Shown here: piece by piece, positions 27,001-38,376 of the stretch
Position numbering within the stretch: the stretch's first letter is position 1
Layout: each line of letters begins with the position of its first letter
Assembly: GCA_043228905.1 (NCBI GenBank)
Contig: JBHGNT010000013.1
Location: 19,716,001-19,780,000, forward strand
Reading direction: 5' to 3'
DNA: 64,000 bases
From: Azolla caroliniana
Lineage: Eukaryota > Polypodiophyta
Notes under the pieces: generated by a model
Told to the model about the DNA's origin: nothing
The model's input: only the letters and a program-made list of their open reading frames with translations
Database searches by the model: none
Translations under genes and position numbers: made by a program

Positions 27001-30000
27001 ATGAACTGGCTAAGAACCCCGACTGGAAAGCTGAGGTCTGGTCGGGTGATAGTTAAGTAGATAAGACTCCCAATTATTTGGCGATACTGTGTCGGCTCAC
27101 AGAATTTTCCAGAATCTGTTGTTAGCTTCATATTTCGATCAAGGGGTGTTGAGATGGACTTACACTCGGTCATTCCGAACTTATAGAGCAAGTTCAACAC
27201 ATAGTGTCGTTGTGAGAGTAGGAACCCTTCTAGAGTTTGAATGACCTCGATGCTGAGAAAATAATGTAAGTCATTCAGATCCTTCATAGAGACCTCATCT
27301 ATATAGAGACCGAAGAGAGTGGGGGATAGTGGGCATCCTTGCTTCACTCCAATTGTGCTAGCCACCGCCTTTGACAAGCCCTTGGAAGACCGGACTTTTC
27401 TTGACATGGATTCATAGAGTGCATAGATTCCCCATTGCATATATGTAGGAACACCAAGGGCTTCTAGCCGCTGCATAAGCCGTGCACGTGGCAGTGTCAA
27501 AGGCTTTTCGGAAATCCAGAAAACAGCAATAAATCCTCTTATTGTGGGCTCTGCCCTCAATAAGGGCTTGGAGGGTGAATATGTGATCCAAAGTTGTGAA
27601 CCCCTTCCGAAAGCCTGCCTGTCCAACTAAACGGCAACCATTCTGATCTGCCTATATACTCAATTCTGATTCTAGAATCGACCCATATAGTTTAGCCAAG
27701 TAATGGCCAATCATGATTGTCCTATAGTTGCTTGGCATCATGGGGTCTCCACTCTTGAGGATTGGCACAATGGTATGCTGAGTCCATCTAGTAGGGAAAC
27801 CTTCACACATGGCTCTATTAAAGATGTGTGCTAGCAATGGGAGCAAGGTGTCACAGGCATGGATAAAGTGCTCACCCACCAATCCATCATGATCTTGGGC
27901 CTTCCCAAATTGTAGCCGATCAATGGCATTTCTTACATTTTGTGGTGTAAAGAAGGTTGATTCATGTGGGCGTGAATCATTCGGGTGGGGAAGAGGAGGT
28001 TGCCCCGGTATACCATATAGAACCTTAGCATATTCATGCCACACCTGTGGTGAGGTTAATTGTGTGGTGGGCTGCCTCTCATTAAACATTTTCCATGCTC
28101 ATTTACTCCCTTGTCCTAGAAACAAGTGATACAAATGATCTTCAAATTTAGCCAAATACAATCTCTTCTTCTTCCTTACGAGGCGTTGGAAGGTTGCTCT
28201 CGCTTGGTTATGTGTATAAATGCCCCGTGTTGCATCACGCTGCAAGCATCTCCTTGGATCATGACATTCCTCATCATACCAACTATTTTGTATTACTCTA
28301 CCAAGTTTGGGGGGATTGGCCGATGTGTGAGGGAAGGCATTTGTGGCTGCTTTATGCAATGATTTGGACAATCCTTGGGTAAGCTCTTCAAAGGGTGCGA
28401 AAGGATCCAAATCTAGCATGCCATTGTAGACACTACAACTATACACATCAATTGTCTCGCAAGTAAATAGATACTTAGCCAGCCCACTCTCCTTAGCATA
28501 TACATCCTTTGTGCATCCATCCTTTATCTCGAAGCGTAGATATGCACGATCTACTGCCAAGCCAATAGGTCTACCTGATATTGTGAACACTGCTATTTCA
28601 TGTATAAGAGATGGAGATCCCATTAGATAATCGACTGTGCTTGCACCCCCTTTTGGGTTCCAACATGTCGAAGCATCTGATCTAGGCCATTGTGACAAGC
28701 CATTATATATCACAAATCCATGCGCACTTCCCAAGGCTAGAAAGTGTTTTCCATATTCAGTTATAGCACTCATATCTTGAGCTTGTCGCTTTAGACCAAC
28801 CTCTTTTGCCATAACTTCTCCATAAACAGCCTCGTTGGTGTTAAACATAGTTGGTTGTTCATCCTTGGTTTGTGCATTAAAATCTCCTAATAGTATTATG
28901 TCCCCCATAGTAGCAAATCTTATGATATCATCATATAGTGGTAGATATGGTGATTCACCTAGAGGTGCAAACCTTGAGTAGGCAGGTGGAAAGTAGCAAA
29001 TTGCAATATATAACTCGCTAAGATCCCCTCTTTTTATTCGTATCCACATGTAGCGTGCATCTACATCCTTATGGACAACATGCACTCTATCATGGAGCTC
29101 CTTTTTGTATAGCACAACCACTCCTCCCGAACCTCTAGTGCTTCCTCATGTCCGAGGTTGGGGGCGACATATTAACTCCTAGCTATATCCTTGTACCTTG
29201 GGGAGTTTGCTAGCCATGCATTGGTGAGTCTTTGTATACATAGCAATATCTGTCTTTTTCAATGTATCTTCAAAATATCTGACATCTGTCCGTAGAGAGC
29301 CGTTGCAATTCCATATGGTCATGCGTAGTGTCTCATAGGCCATATATTGTCATGCGGTCCTCTTCTCTGTAATAATGACCTTGCCATCTCTATAAACGGC
29401 CCATTTTCCTTCCTTTCTTGCATCAAGCACTCGTGGCATGTTTTCTTTGCGGTGTGCCACTTGGGCTGGAGTGAGATCGTCATCTAAGTATATTTTTCAC
29501 CCTTGAGTGCCTTTCTTTTAGAGAGGAAAGCTTTTTTCTTGTCTATATCCATGAAGCGGATGATAAGGGCTTTAACTCTAGACTCATCTCTTCCCACCCT
29601 CCATGCCGAAGCAAATGGAATATCTGATGCTCCAATCTTTAGAGAGAGAGAGCGAGAGAGAGAGAGTGCAAAGCAGAATATCACACAACACTACCTTTTT
29701 ACACTCAGATTACACAACTCTGATCATAATAATAACTACGTTGCCCTAGCTCTATATATAGGTATTTATAAATATAGCCATGAGTCGGCTTCCGCCAGCT
29801 TGCCTCTGGTTGGATCGGCCGAGTCGGCTCCTAACTGAGCCTGCTCTCATACATGTCCGGCTCACAACTGGACTGATTGGCATCCATCTGGTTCCTAGCC
29901 GGATAGGTTCTCCTCCCATCAGGAGGGACCTCTTCTACACAACAAATTCTTTCTAGTATTTTGCTTTGTTAATACTTGGTCCCACGTTTCTACTCCATAG

Positions 30001-33000
30001 AGAAGAGTCAGTGTCACAAGTGTATCAAACAGACACAGTTTAGTTTGTGGATCTTGGAACTGCAAATTTGCACATTGTCTTTCGAGAGTACCAAGGGCTG
30101 CATATCCATGAGAAAGTTGGGCACAAGCAGCCTTCTGTAAAGAGAACGTAGGCCCTGTAAATGTTACTCCTAGGTATGTGTAGGAGTGTGTATATGCCAC
30201 CTTCTCCTCTCCCAAGAAGAATTCTGGTTCCGACATTGTTACCCATGCTTGAGTGGTGCTAAGCACTATCACTTTAATTTTATCCATGTTTATCGACAAA
30301 CCTTTGTCCGTACAAAATATTTTAGAGGCGTTTAAATGTCTTGGTAGTCCCTCCAGAGAGTCAGAAATCAGCACAATATCATCAGCATATAGTAATGTTT
30401 GTACGCTATACCCGGTAGGCATGCTCCTGAATCCCTGAATCTCTCTATGTAATGTGATACCTCATCTATATACACCGAAGAGAGTGGGTGATGGTGGAAC
30501 ACCTTGATCTACTCCAATTGTAGTAATCATAGCCTCTTACAAACCATTGGGAGACACAGAGGGCTTCTAACCATTGCATAAGCCAAGCATGCACCATAAT
30601 GTCAAAGGCTTTTCGGAAATCCACAAAGCAGCAATAAATCCTCTTATTATAAGTGCTCTGCCCTCCTCGATAAGGGCTCGGAGGGGTCAAAGGATGTGAT
30701 CCAAGGTTGTGAACCCCTTCCGAAATCCAGCCTGTCCAGCTGAACTGAAGCCATTTAATATCTTTTAATGTCCTCAAGATACCGGTTGCGATCTATGATT
30801 TAAGAAGTGACGAATGCTAAAACCTATTACCAAAAAGGAGAGAAAGAGAAAGGAAGAGAAATTAACTTAAAAGGACGTAAGAAGTAACATGTCTTTTAAC
30901 CTTAATATTATAACAAAAAGAGAAAGAGAGAGAGAAAAGTAGAAAGTCAGCCTAAAAGATGTAAGAAGGGACAATGTGCCAAACAGATTGTTGAAGAAAC
31001 AGAGAAAAAACGTGCTGCAAAGGCACAGAGAATCAAACATAGGCATGTCCATATTCAGATTCAGGTAAATATCAAAACAATAATTTTTGGTATGAATACC
31101 TTAGCATGATCTTATTAGAAAATACTTTATCAGGAAACAGATAAAGAGATAAAAGATATGACAATTGAAAACAAGGTATTACAAAAACGTTTGCTTGCAA
31201 TTCAAAAAAGGCGTTCCACCATTGGAACCAAGCTTTTTCTTGAAGGAGCCGATACACAATATCAGATTGTAAGCATAATACTTTGTTCTCTAAGTCTATT
31301 TTAAGAAATCTATATTTACTATCCTTCTAATTCAGCTAGAGAGGATTTTGTTTTTATATGTTGGACAAAATATACATTTATGTGTAATTCTACTGCTAGA
31401 ACTTCCTGCGGGGATGAAATTGAGTTTTTCTCGACTATTCTCAGGCTAATACTCAACACACTTTGAATGCATTTGTATCATTTAAAACTGAGATTAAAAA
31501 AACATATGGAAATAGAAAATTAGAAATATGTATTTTACTATCCGTCTAACTCAGCGAGAGATTTTGTTTTTATATGGTGGACAGAATATAGCTTTATGCT
31601 TAATTCTACTGCTAGAATTTCCTGTGGGCAGGAAATTTGAGATTGTCCTCACTATTCTCATGCTTATAGTCAACATACCTTGAATGCATTTGTATCGTAA
31701 TTTAGATTTTATTTACTATAACTACAAGTCTACAATATATAATTGGTTTAATGAATTTATTTTCTTTATGTGTTATAGCTATAATGACACGTTGATGTAA
31801 AATATCACTGATATATTTTGGATCCAGATTTTTATATATAGGCCGGGTGGTAGATTACTTACAACTTTCAATCCATTGACTCTGGAAGAGTTTGGTTCAA
31901 ATTGTATGGGTTGATTTTATGTTATCCAGTCAGCATCTGAATCCTGATTGTGATCAGCATACGCACACAATTCCTATCGCATGTACGGACGACATCTCTG
32001 CAAAGATATCCTTTTTTCTGGTGTTGGAAATAATTCCTAAAGCTTTGAGAGGTTTTGGTGGGGACACTGGGTTACAGGCTATTTTAATCTTCTCAAGCAG
32101 TGCCAATCGCTTTGGAAAAACCACTTTGCTAATATCAGAATATGCTGAGCAGATGAATTCTCTTTATTAAAGCATCCAACAAAAGAATGCTGGAAGAGGG
32201 GACAGAAAGCTTCAAGCTTGCAATCATCAATTGCTTTTGAAGCTTACCATGGGAATTTCTTGAAGGAAGGCTTGATAAAACATGGATGGATATTTCTCTT
32301 AGTAAGGTGTAAATGATGTACCCTTGATGATTCAAAGGGGATAAACGTTCTCTATATCAAATCCTCCATTCGTAGTTCCGGCTTTATCGATAGTGCAAGA
32401 GTTTACAACACTTCGATCCAGTATATACAAGTAATGAAACCAGTAGGTCGTGGACATATTCGTAGAGCCATCAAACATGAACATCGGGTTGCCGTGCAAA
32501 CCCAAGACTAAAGAGAGATCGTTGATGTGATAGACTCACATAGGATTCCATTTGAACATATAAACTAATTCTTTTGTGAGTCTTATGAATTTATTTAAGG
32601 AAGAAGGAACTGAGAAAGGTCCTCCATATTATGTTGATCATTAACCATAGAACATTGGTGTATCTTGTTTGGGAACGCGCTGCTTACCTTACACATATTA
32701 TCCTGTTTTTGAATAATTTGGTTGTCAAAGTAATGGAGTTTTATGGTCATAGGCATTAAAGCAATGGATGGATGCTAAAGAAGAGTTAGAAAAAGTAATG
32801 GATGAGTACAATAATAAAGTTGACCGTATGCAAGAGAGAGTGAGAGATAAGCAACAAGAAGCTCATGAGCTCTATAAAGAATTTTCAGCATACAAATGGC
32901 AGGTGAACCATACTTTCTACTACCTTACTTCATAATTGCATTGGTACACATGCCATTATCTAGGATAAAACATGATTGGATGTGCCCGAATTTCAATGTC

Positions 33001-36000
33001 CCATCTTTATTATCGATGCATATGAGTGAGTATTGGCAAGTATATCTCATTTGGTAATGCTTGTTCTTATGGAAAGGCAAAGAGCAAAGGCATCAGGTAT
33101 ATTTTCATCATGGTGTAAAGTAAGATAATCCTTCTGACACCTTCTAGCATGACCACCTTTTAATTCTCTTCTACGCCATGTCATTTCAATACAACTTTCT
33201 TGTATCATGGGCATGCAGAGATGGAGGATGAGCAGTTCCCCCACATTCTGAGCAATTGGATGGGGTTACTTTGTTGTAGATCCCATCATGTTTCCTGAAT
33301 ACCAATCACATCTTTGAAATGAAATTCGACCCATTGGTTTAAACGAACTCTCTACACATCCTCTCCTTGGATCGAGCTTGAAAGTGTAAATTCTTACATT
33401 ACATACATCTTTGGCAACTAATACCTGGTATCATGAGTGTTCCAGAGATAGATCAGATTTCCTGAGAATCCCCATAGCATCTTTGATATAAAATTTGGTT
33501 TGTTAGTCTGAAAGAACTCTCTAGTCAGAATAATGAATTTTAAAATGCAAATTCTACCACTACATGCATTTGCTGCAGTCTTCAAAGTGCAACATGAAGT
33601 TACAAAATATGGAACACCAATGAGCATGGGGATCCAAGTGCAGGGGCTTATATTTTAGAGGATACATAGAACATCAGAAAATTTACAATATGAATTAGAT
33701 GACAATAATTCAGTATCCATAGTAGTTATTTATTATTTTGAAGGTAGAAGATGGATGGTGTTGCCCCGTACTCTATGATTGTTGTGAGTCATGATAGTTT
33801 TAATGTGGAATAATCAGACTTATATTGTAGTCTAATTTAAAGTGTAATTTCACTTGTCTTGAATGTATCCAGATATCCTAAATTGTGTAGTAAAAGATAA
33901 TTGAATTATCAAATAACATTTTCAGCCAATGCATCAATATCTCATCAAAGCAGGAAATCTATTTTATTTCAATTGAAACTTTCTAAAGATAATATTCCTA
34001 TATAGAAATGGTAAATATTTAGAATCTTGTAGAGAAATCTGGTTTACTTCATCACTTGTTTGTTATCTTTCATGTTCTTTGTCTCCTCTACTTGCGTAAT
34101 TGATTCATCAAAGGAGTCTCATTTTGAGAGAATTTCTGTGTTTCTTCATTTTATTCCAATAACAATTTGTAGAATCTTTTCAATTTGATATAAGTTTTGT
34201 AAGTAACACAGGACTCAAATAATTAACATCTTTACAGAACAGGTAGCAAGAGAGGCGAGGCATGTGGAATAATCAGACTTATATTATAGTCTAATTTAAA
34301 GTGTAGTTTCACTTGTCTTGAATGTATCCAGATATCCTAAATTGTGTAGTAAAAGATAATTGAATTATCAAATAACATTTTTCAGTCGATGCATCAATAT
34401 CTCATCAAAGCAGGAAATCTATTTTATTTCAATTGAAACTTTCTAAAGATAATATTCCTATATAGAAAGAAAGAAAGATATATTAACGTCTTTTAAGAGG
34501 CCAAAATGGCCTATAAGACCAAATAAGAAATTACATCTTGAGTGTTTTCTCGTCTTTGAGAACAAATCAAAATAAAATAAATACTACACAGTAAATATAA
34601 AAGTAAATAAGATGAAAAGAGATGAAACGAAGGAATCTGGTTTTTGGCACATGTGAGATTGTCAAGTTAGGTATATTGTAGCCTTTGTCTTCGAAAGATC
34701 TCTAGCATAGTTCGATCCACAATATTCCTATATAGAAATGGTAAATATTCAGAATCTTGTAGAGAAATCTGGTTTACTGCATCAATTGTTTTCTTTCATG
34801 TTCTTTGTCTCCTCTACTGGCATAATTGATTCATCAAAGAAGTCTCATTTTGAGAGGATTTCTGTGTTTCTTCATTTTATTCGAATAACAATTTGTAGAA
34901 TCTTTTCAATTTGATATAAGCTTTGTAAGTGAAACAGGACTCAAATAATTAACATCTTTACAGAACAGGTAGCAAGAGAGGCGAGACATGTGCTGTCTGG
35001 AAGAAGACTATCCAGTACACTACTCGATGAGGTACAGACTCTCTTTCATTTATGATCCCATTGATAACATGAAAGGACAGTGTTATATCTACTATAACTA
35101 CTTGGAGATAAGGAAAGCAAATAGATATTGCCTTCATTTATATGGTGTATAAACTCTCGTCAGAAAAGCAAAGGGGTAATGGTATTAGGTAGCACTCTGT
35201 ATGTTGCAATCGTTTACACCATCTACACATTGCAATCAGCATCTCTTTATAGTGCCAGTTGAAGGTAATTTACTGATATTCACTTCAATCACTGAGCTAA
35301 GCCAGTCGTTGAAATGCAGTACAAATCCAAGGATGAGGAGGCAGACATGGACATAGAAAGACTGAGGATAGAGGGTAGACAGCTTGCAAGCCAACTGAAG
35401 AAAACACAACAAGCAATACTGAAGAAGGATCAGCTTTCGGGCAACCTCTTTGCTGTGGATTTTGAGCAGTTAAAAATAGAGAGTGAAGCTTTGAATGAGA
35501 AGGTATCTACGATCCTTAATTTTGATTCTATACTTGCAGGCATGAACAAAAGGAAATATCACATGCATATTAAATTCATATGCCAATTCTGCATGCACTC
35601 TGCTCAATAAACTTTCTCAGGAATTCATATACATTGTACTTGATTTGATATTGAGTGCAAAGTTAAATTTCCACACTAGCTTAAACTTTGAGCGTTCCTG
35701 TGAAAGGCACTAATGCAGATGGCATCAATATAAAGAAAGGTGAGGGGTTGGAAGGGCAGGAGGTGTGCTATATACAGTATCTTTGAGCAAAGTGCACATA
35801 GTGTAGAATTATGGCAGCGTCTGGCTCTCTATATAAGGAGATGAACATACGAGAGACTGACTATGTGGCAGACTTTTGCTTTCAATCTTTGAGCAAAGTA
35901 CATGTATTGCATAGAATCATGGCACTCTTGTGAATCTCTATATGAGATCAACATACAAAATACTATGGGACAACTGGGTTGAGTTCACAATACAGATGGT

Positions 36001-37961
36001 ACTCAAGCAATATTTGACTCTTTGTTTGGTACGTCTGCACAAGATTGGACATGCTTAAAAGACGTATGTACTCAATCAACGTCTGCTTCAACTATAATGT
36101 TCAAAGAAACGTGCACAACCTTCCGCAAATTTTCTAGATCATGTATTGCATCACAGAAAGGATCAATATGAATTTTTTCTGAAGTTTCCATCAGCAAAAT
36201 CTTCCACTTTGAACTGATGCTGGATCAAACAAATTAACAACAGTGTGGACATCAAGATTCACTAACTCTGGAAGTTGAGCTATTCTTGCATTCAAATCTA
36301 TGTATAGACCAATTCTACAACCACCAAAATTGGCACATATGATATTGCCGCTCTCTATTAACTAATGGTGTGTATATTCCCACTGTACATTTGTCCTAGA
36401 TTTAAAAGAATAATTGTTAGTGCTTTTGGGCAATTTGTACTTTCAGTGTGTGGATCATACATGGTCAAATGAGTGATGGGTTGCACGGGAAGATGCGACC
36501 AAGATGTCTTTGTGATACACCATAGAGTGATTGATATATAGAGGATTATGTACAGATGGCCTCATTTAATGCTTATCTTTGGCTAAGCTTTTTATTTACA
36601 GGTATTCAAAAAGAATAAGGAACTTAGTGACTTGGGAAAGAAGACAACCCATGTGGTACATGTTCTGTCTCATTCCCGTGAGCGCCTAAAGTTTGTCCAG
36701 AAAAAGATTAAGGTACTTCCGGCATAAATCTTTTTGTCATGGTATTGTACAAAATGCTCCCATGTGTGTGCTTGAAAAGTATCTAAGACATAATACACAT
36801 ATCTGATGTATTGTGGGGTGCTTCGTTTCTTGATGTTTTTGGACTGAGATCTTTATACACAAAACATTATCAGAAATCTAGTGAACTGAAAGTATTAATG
36901 AGAGATCTAATGATTCGAGCTCCAATAATAAAATAATCTGCATAGACGTACATATGGTTCTTGTTTTCTTGCTTATAATAATGATAGCCTTGTATGTAAT
37001 TAATAAGAGTTTTTCCATTGCTTATATTCTCGTGATTCATCTTGAAGGCATTATATTGATTATCTAAATGCCAATAGACATAGTGTTGCAATCAAACAGG
37101 GCTATGATCCTGAACATGTTTTATTTTGTGGAGTTTCTTAAGACAAACATGATCGGTTTTGTTTTACCCTTGAGACTGCCTCAAAATTGTCTCAACTTTC
37201 AGAAAAGAAGAAAAATTAACATTTAAGCGTGTGAGAATGTGGCATATGGTGATCAACGTCCAAATATGCAAAGCATTACATTCTCAAGCTTATATAGTAG
37301 CTGTATAAGTAACCATTATGATCCCCATCATTTTATTTTATTGAGTTTTGTAAGAAATGAAACATGGTTGGTTTGCTTTGATGCAGTATAAATAATAAGT
37401 CATTGCTTTTGAGGAAGGAGTATTTCTCTTCAATTCAATACCTAGGTTTTAGGTATTCATGCCTAAAATAGGAAATTTGGGTGTCCATTTTCCTCTTTGC
37501 AGGATGACAAAGCTACATTGGAATCTCTTGAGCAAGAATTATGTAAAGCACGTGTAGAACTTCAGCAAATAAAGATGGCTTGTGAAAAGCTAAGAACAAA
37601 ACGTGAAAGAATTCAGGTGTTATGGATATTTTATAATTGCGACAAAAACATTAAGCGTTCCTCTTTATTGACATCTCAAACATGTCTATCCTTTCAGACC
37701 ACGATGAATGTGCAAGCACTACCTCTATTAGATGACATGGAAGCATATAGAGATGAGGGAAAAGCTGCTCAAAAGAGACTCAAAGGGCTGAAACATCAAT
37801 ATGAAACTCTCGTAAATCACATCCACGAGATGCAAAGAGCTATTCAAGATCACTCTTCAAGTTGCTTCATTGATAGTAGCTTGTCAGATTCCCCTACAAA
37901 GAGTTTGAGATGGGGGGCAAGCAGCAATGTCCATGTCAAGAGACCAATTCTCAGAGCTTAG
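21066..37961 (+). CDS. CCDC96/CCDC113-like (CFAP184/CFAP263-type) axonemal coiled-coil protein
   Basis: Ten exons: 21066-21119, 21261-21332, 30987-31064, 31134-31268, 32753-32902, 34969-35031, 35320-35502, 36602-36712, 37503-37616, 37698-37961. Every exon is a multiple of three with GT-AG ends, giving 407 residues. Exons 3-10 (residues 43-407) are almost all charged coiled coil. VAREARH (from residue 164), VDFEQLKIESEALNEK (230-245) and THVVHVLSHSRERLKFVQKK (260-280) match the conserved core of the CCDC113/CCDC96 family (Pfam DUF4201), whose members bridge radial spokes and the nexin-dynein complex in motile cilia. Exons 1-2, before the 9.7-kb transposon-filled intron, are the least certain. 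The cilium link rests on family knowledge. A cytoplasmic or centriolar role is possible if this plant lacks cilia. Confidence 0.72.
21551..22345 (-). mobile_element. Decayed LINE fragment, C-terminal region (copy 1)
   Basis: Inside intron 2 of the coiled-coil gene. The sequence parallels 23090-23818 over several hundred bases (shared GATTCCACTCCC, TGATGACACAA, CTTTGGTCATGTTTA, AATGGAACAGGGGTAGTGCA). On the minus strand it can be read as pieces of LINE ORF2 downstream of the reverse transcriptase. There are many stops and frameshifts. Confidence 0.5.
22421..23818 (-). mobile_element. Decayed LINE 3' part with (TTTC)n tail (copy 2)
   Basis: Minus-strand order: ORF2 C-terminal region (23818-23090, including a readable stretch at 23842-23558), then 3' untranslated sequence, ending at 22421 in GGCC.TCTTGGCCTCTTAAAA, ATATACC and TTTCTTTCTTTCT. 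The same 3' end occurs at 34469, 44555, 44741 and 59512. 23220-23395 contains a local duplication of about 100 bp. Confidence 0.55.
23819..24340 (-). mobile_element. Copia-type LTR, 3' LTR of a truncated element
   Basis: A 522-bp block bounded by TGTTGAGAAT on the left and ACACAACA on the right, so in the element's own orientation it starts TGTTGTGT and ends ATTCTCAACA. A purine tract (AAGGGGGAG, 24341-24360 on the minus strand) and RNase H coding sequence lie directly upstream in element orientation. Part of the same LTR recurs at 29646-29945. Confidence 0.75.
24341..24692 (-). mobile_element. Copia RNase H remnant and polypurine tract
   Basis: On the minus strand the text reads CDNQSVVHLAKN, then HSQTKHI and YHWLRERVEE, the end of a Copia RNase H domain, in a frame that needs repair upstream. 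It is cut off at about 24692 where LINE-derived sequence resumes. Confidence 0.7.
24693..25130 (-). mobile_element. Decayed LINE fragment (copy 3), interrupted by a solo LTR
   Basis: It repeats the same LINE region as copies 1 and 2 (GTGTCTTATAGTGGGCCAT, CTTTGGTCAT, ACAGTAAATATAAAAGTAAA, AAAGATCTCTAGCATAG). It continues beyond the inserted LTR at 25592 with GGTCCATGGGG, as in copy 2 at 22735. Confidence 0.5.
25136..25586. mobile_element. Solo LTR with 5-bp target duplication
   Basis: A 451-bp element starting TGTTACGGGCATGACC and ending CTCTAATA, flanked by GTCGT at 25131-25135 and 25587-25591. Comparison with LINE copy 2 at about 22730 shows the uninterrupted site. The element carries its own TATAAATA at about 25315. 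Five-base target duplication plus TG start fits an LTR left by recombination. The expected CA end is TA here. No internal coding region or second LTR is present. Confidence 0.75.
25869..26096 (-). mobile_element. Copia 3' LTR (second element)
   Basis: A block of 228 bp bounded by TGTTGGTGG and TTCTCAACA, followed in element orientation by purine-rich TTGAGGGGGCG at the junction to the coding part. An internal tandem duplication of about 48 bp (25948-26033) repeats ACTCGACAA.TACAC.GATT and AATAAAGTGTGCT. Confidence 0.6.
26331..27290 (-). mobile_element. Copia reverse transcriptase (C-terminal) and RNase H fragment
   Basis: Open frame of about 320 codons without stops: MKDLNDLHYFLSIEV, then IIGSLIYLTITRPDLSF, DADWVGNASDRRSTSGF, WSKKQPTVALSSTEAEY and HCDNLSSIQLAKNPVFHART. 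These are the Copia RT end and RNase H, including catalytic acidic residues. Integrase, protease and gag are missing. The frame is continuous with LINE coding sequence upstream in the same orientation, giving a 431-codon chimeric frame (26331-27626). Confidence 0.88.
27291..29640 (-). mobile_element. LINE: ORF1-like region, endonuclease and reverse transcriptase, broken
   Basis: Minus-strand order: ORF1-like end (ALIIRFMDIDKKKAFLS, about 29630-29400), endonuclease from about 29350 (MTIWNCNGSL, ICYFPPAYS, ILLGDFNAQT, up to 28100), then reverse transcriptase (LQFGKAQDHDGLVGEH, IVPILKSGD, QAGFRKGFTTLDHIF, CCFLDFRKAFDT, GVKQGCPLSPTLFGLYIDE). There is an in-frame TGA at about 28099, another stop near 27652 and a frameshift near 27490, so it is dead. 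It stops just before the catalytic YxDD, where Copia sequence takes over. Confidence 0.88.
29646..29945 (-). mobile_element. Copia LTR fragment
   Basis: About 300 bp nearly identical to 24047-24340 (shared AACACTACCTTTTTACACTC, GCCATGAGTCGGCTTCC, GGATAGGTTCTCCTCCCAT), ending at the same ACACAACA. The other 220 bp of the LTR are absent. It separates two LINE pieces. Confidence 0.75.
29946..30777 (-). mobile_element. LINE reverse transcriptase fragment with YADD motif
   Basis: Minus strand: CCFVDFRKAFDI (30630 region), YIDEVSHYIERFR, LLYADDIVLISDS (catalytic YADD, about 30390), SYTYLGVTF and LLYGVETWDQ. It is the same family as the LINE to its left and covers the part that copy lacks. Several frame breaks. 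It ends near 30777, about 200 bp before exon 3 of the coiled-coil gene. Confidence 0.85.
33803..34990. repeat. 459-bp tandem duplication including the start of coiled-coil exon 6
   Basis: 33803-34261 and 34262-34990 (the second interrupted by a 270-bp insertion) are near identical. The first copy ends in the acceptor and the first 24 bases of exon 6 (GTAGCAAGAGAGGCGAGGCA...), then runs straight back into intron sequence. ATGTG is shared at both breakpoints. The complete exon 6 follows the second copy. Confidence 0.9.
34469..34720 (-). mobile_element. 5'-truncated LINE insertion with 18-bp target duplication
   Basis: A 252-bp element whose minus-strand 3' end is TTAATATATC plus TTTCTTTC. It is flanked by AATATTCCTATATAGAAA at 34451-34468 and 34721-34738. 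It matches the LINE 3' part at 22421-22645 and 24916-25060. The uninterrupted site survives in the first copy of the 459-bp duplication (about 33990-34012). Confidence 0.88.
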
Positions 37962-38088
37962 ATGCAAACCATACTCTTCATCTTGAAGATTGTTTTTACA
38001 ATTATTGGCTTCCCATGTGAAGAGACCAATTCCTAGAGCTTAGATGGAAAGCATACTCTTCGAACTTTTTACAATTATATTGGCTCCC
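37931..38088 (+). repeat. Tandem duplication of the last coding bases and start of the 3' UTR
   Basis: 37931-38012 and 38013-38088 are diverged copies. The first holds the last codons HVKRPILRA and stop of the coiled-coil gene. The second, lying in the 3' UTR, still encodes HVKRPIPRA and a TAG in the same relative position. Confidence 0.85.
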
Positions 38089-38376
38089 TTGATGCAATCA
38101 TGACATTTATTAAGATATTTTTCTAGGATAATCGATGTTTTGCAGCGTTTTATCCTTTAACGATAATGCAAACATTGGACAAATTCAAACAAGACATGTC
38201 ATGTGACCTTGGATCCAATATATTTGTGAAAAGACTGTTAACATATATGCTAGACATGGAGAGATGTAAGCTCAATCAACTCAAATTTGGGCAGTATGGA
38301 TACTAATGAAGATTTTAGAATATAGATATTTAAGAAAACTTTCCCTTAAGCACAAGCATTTTGAAACGTTCTTCAT

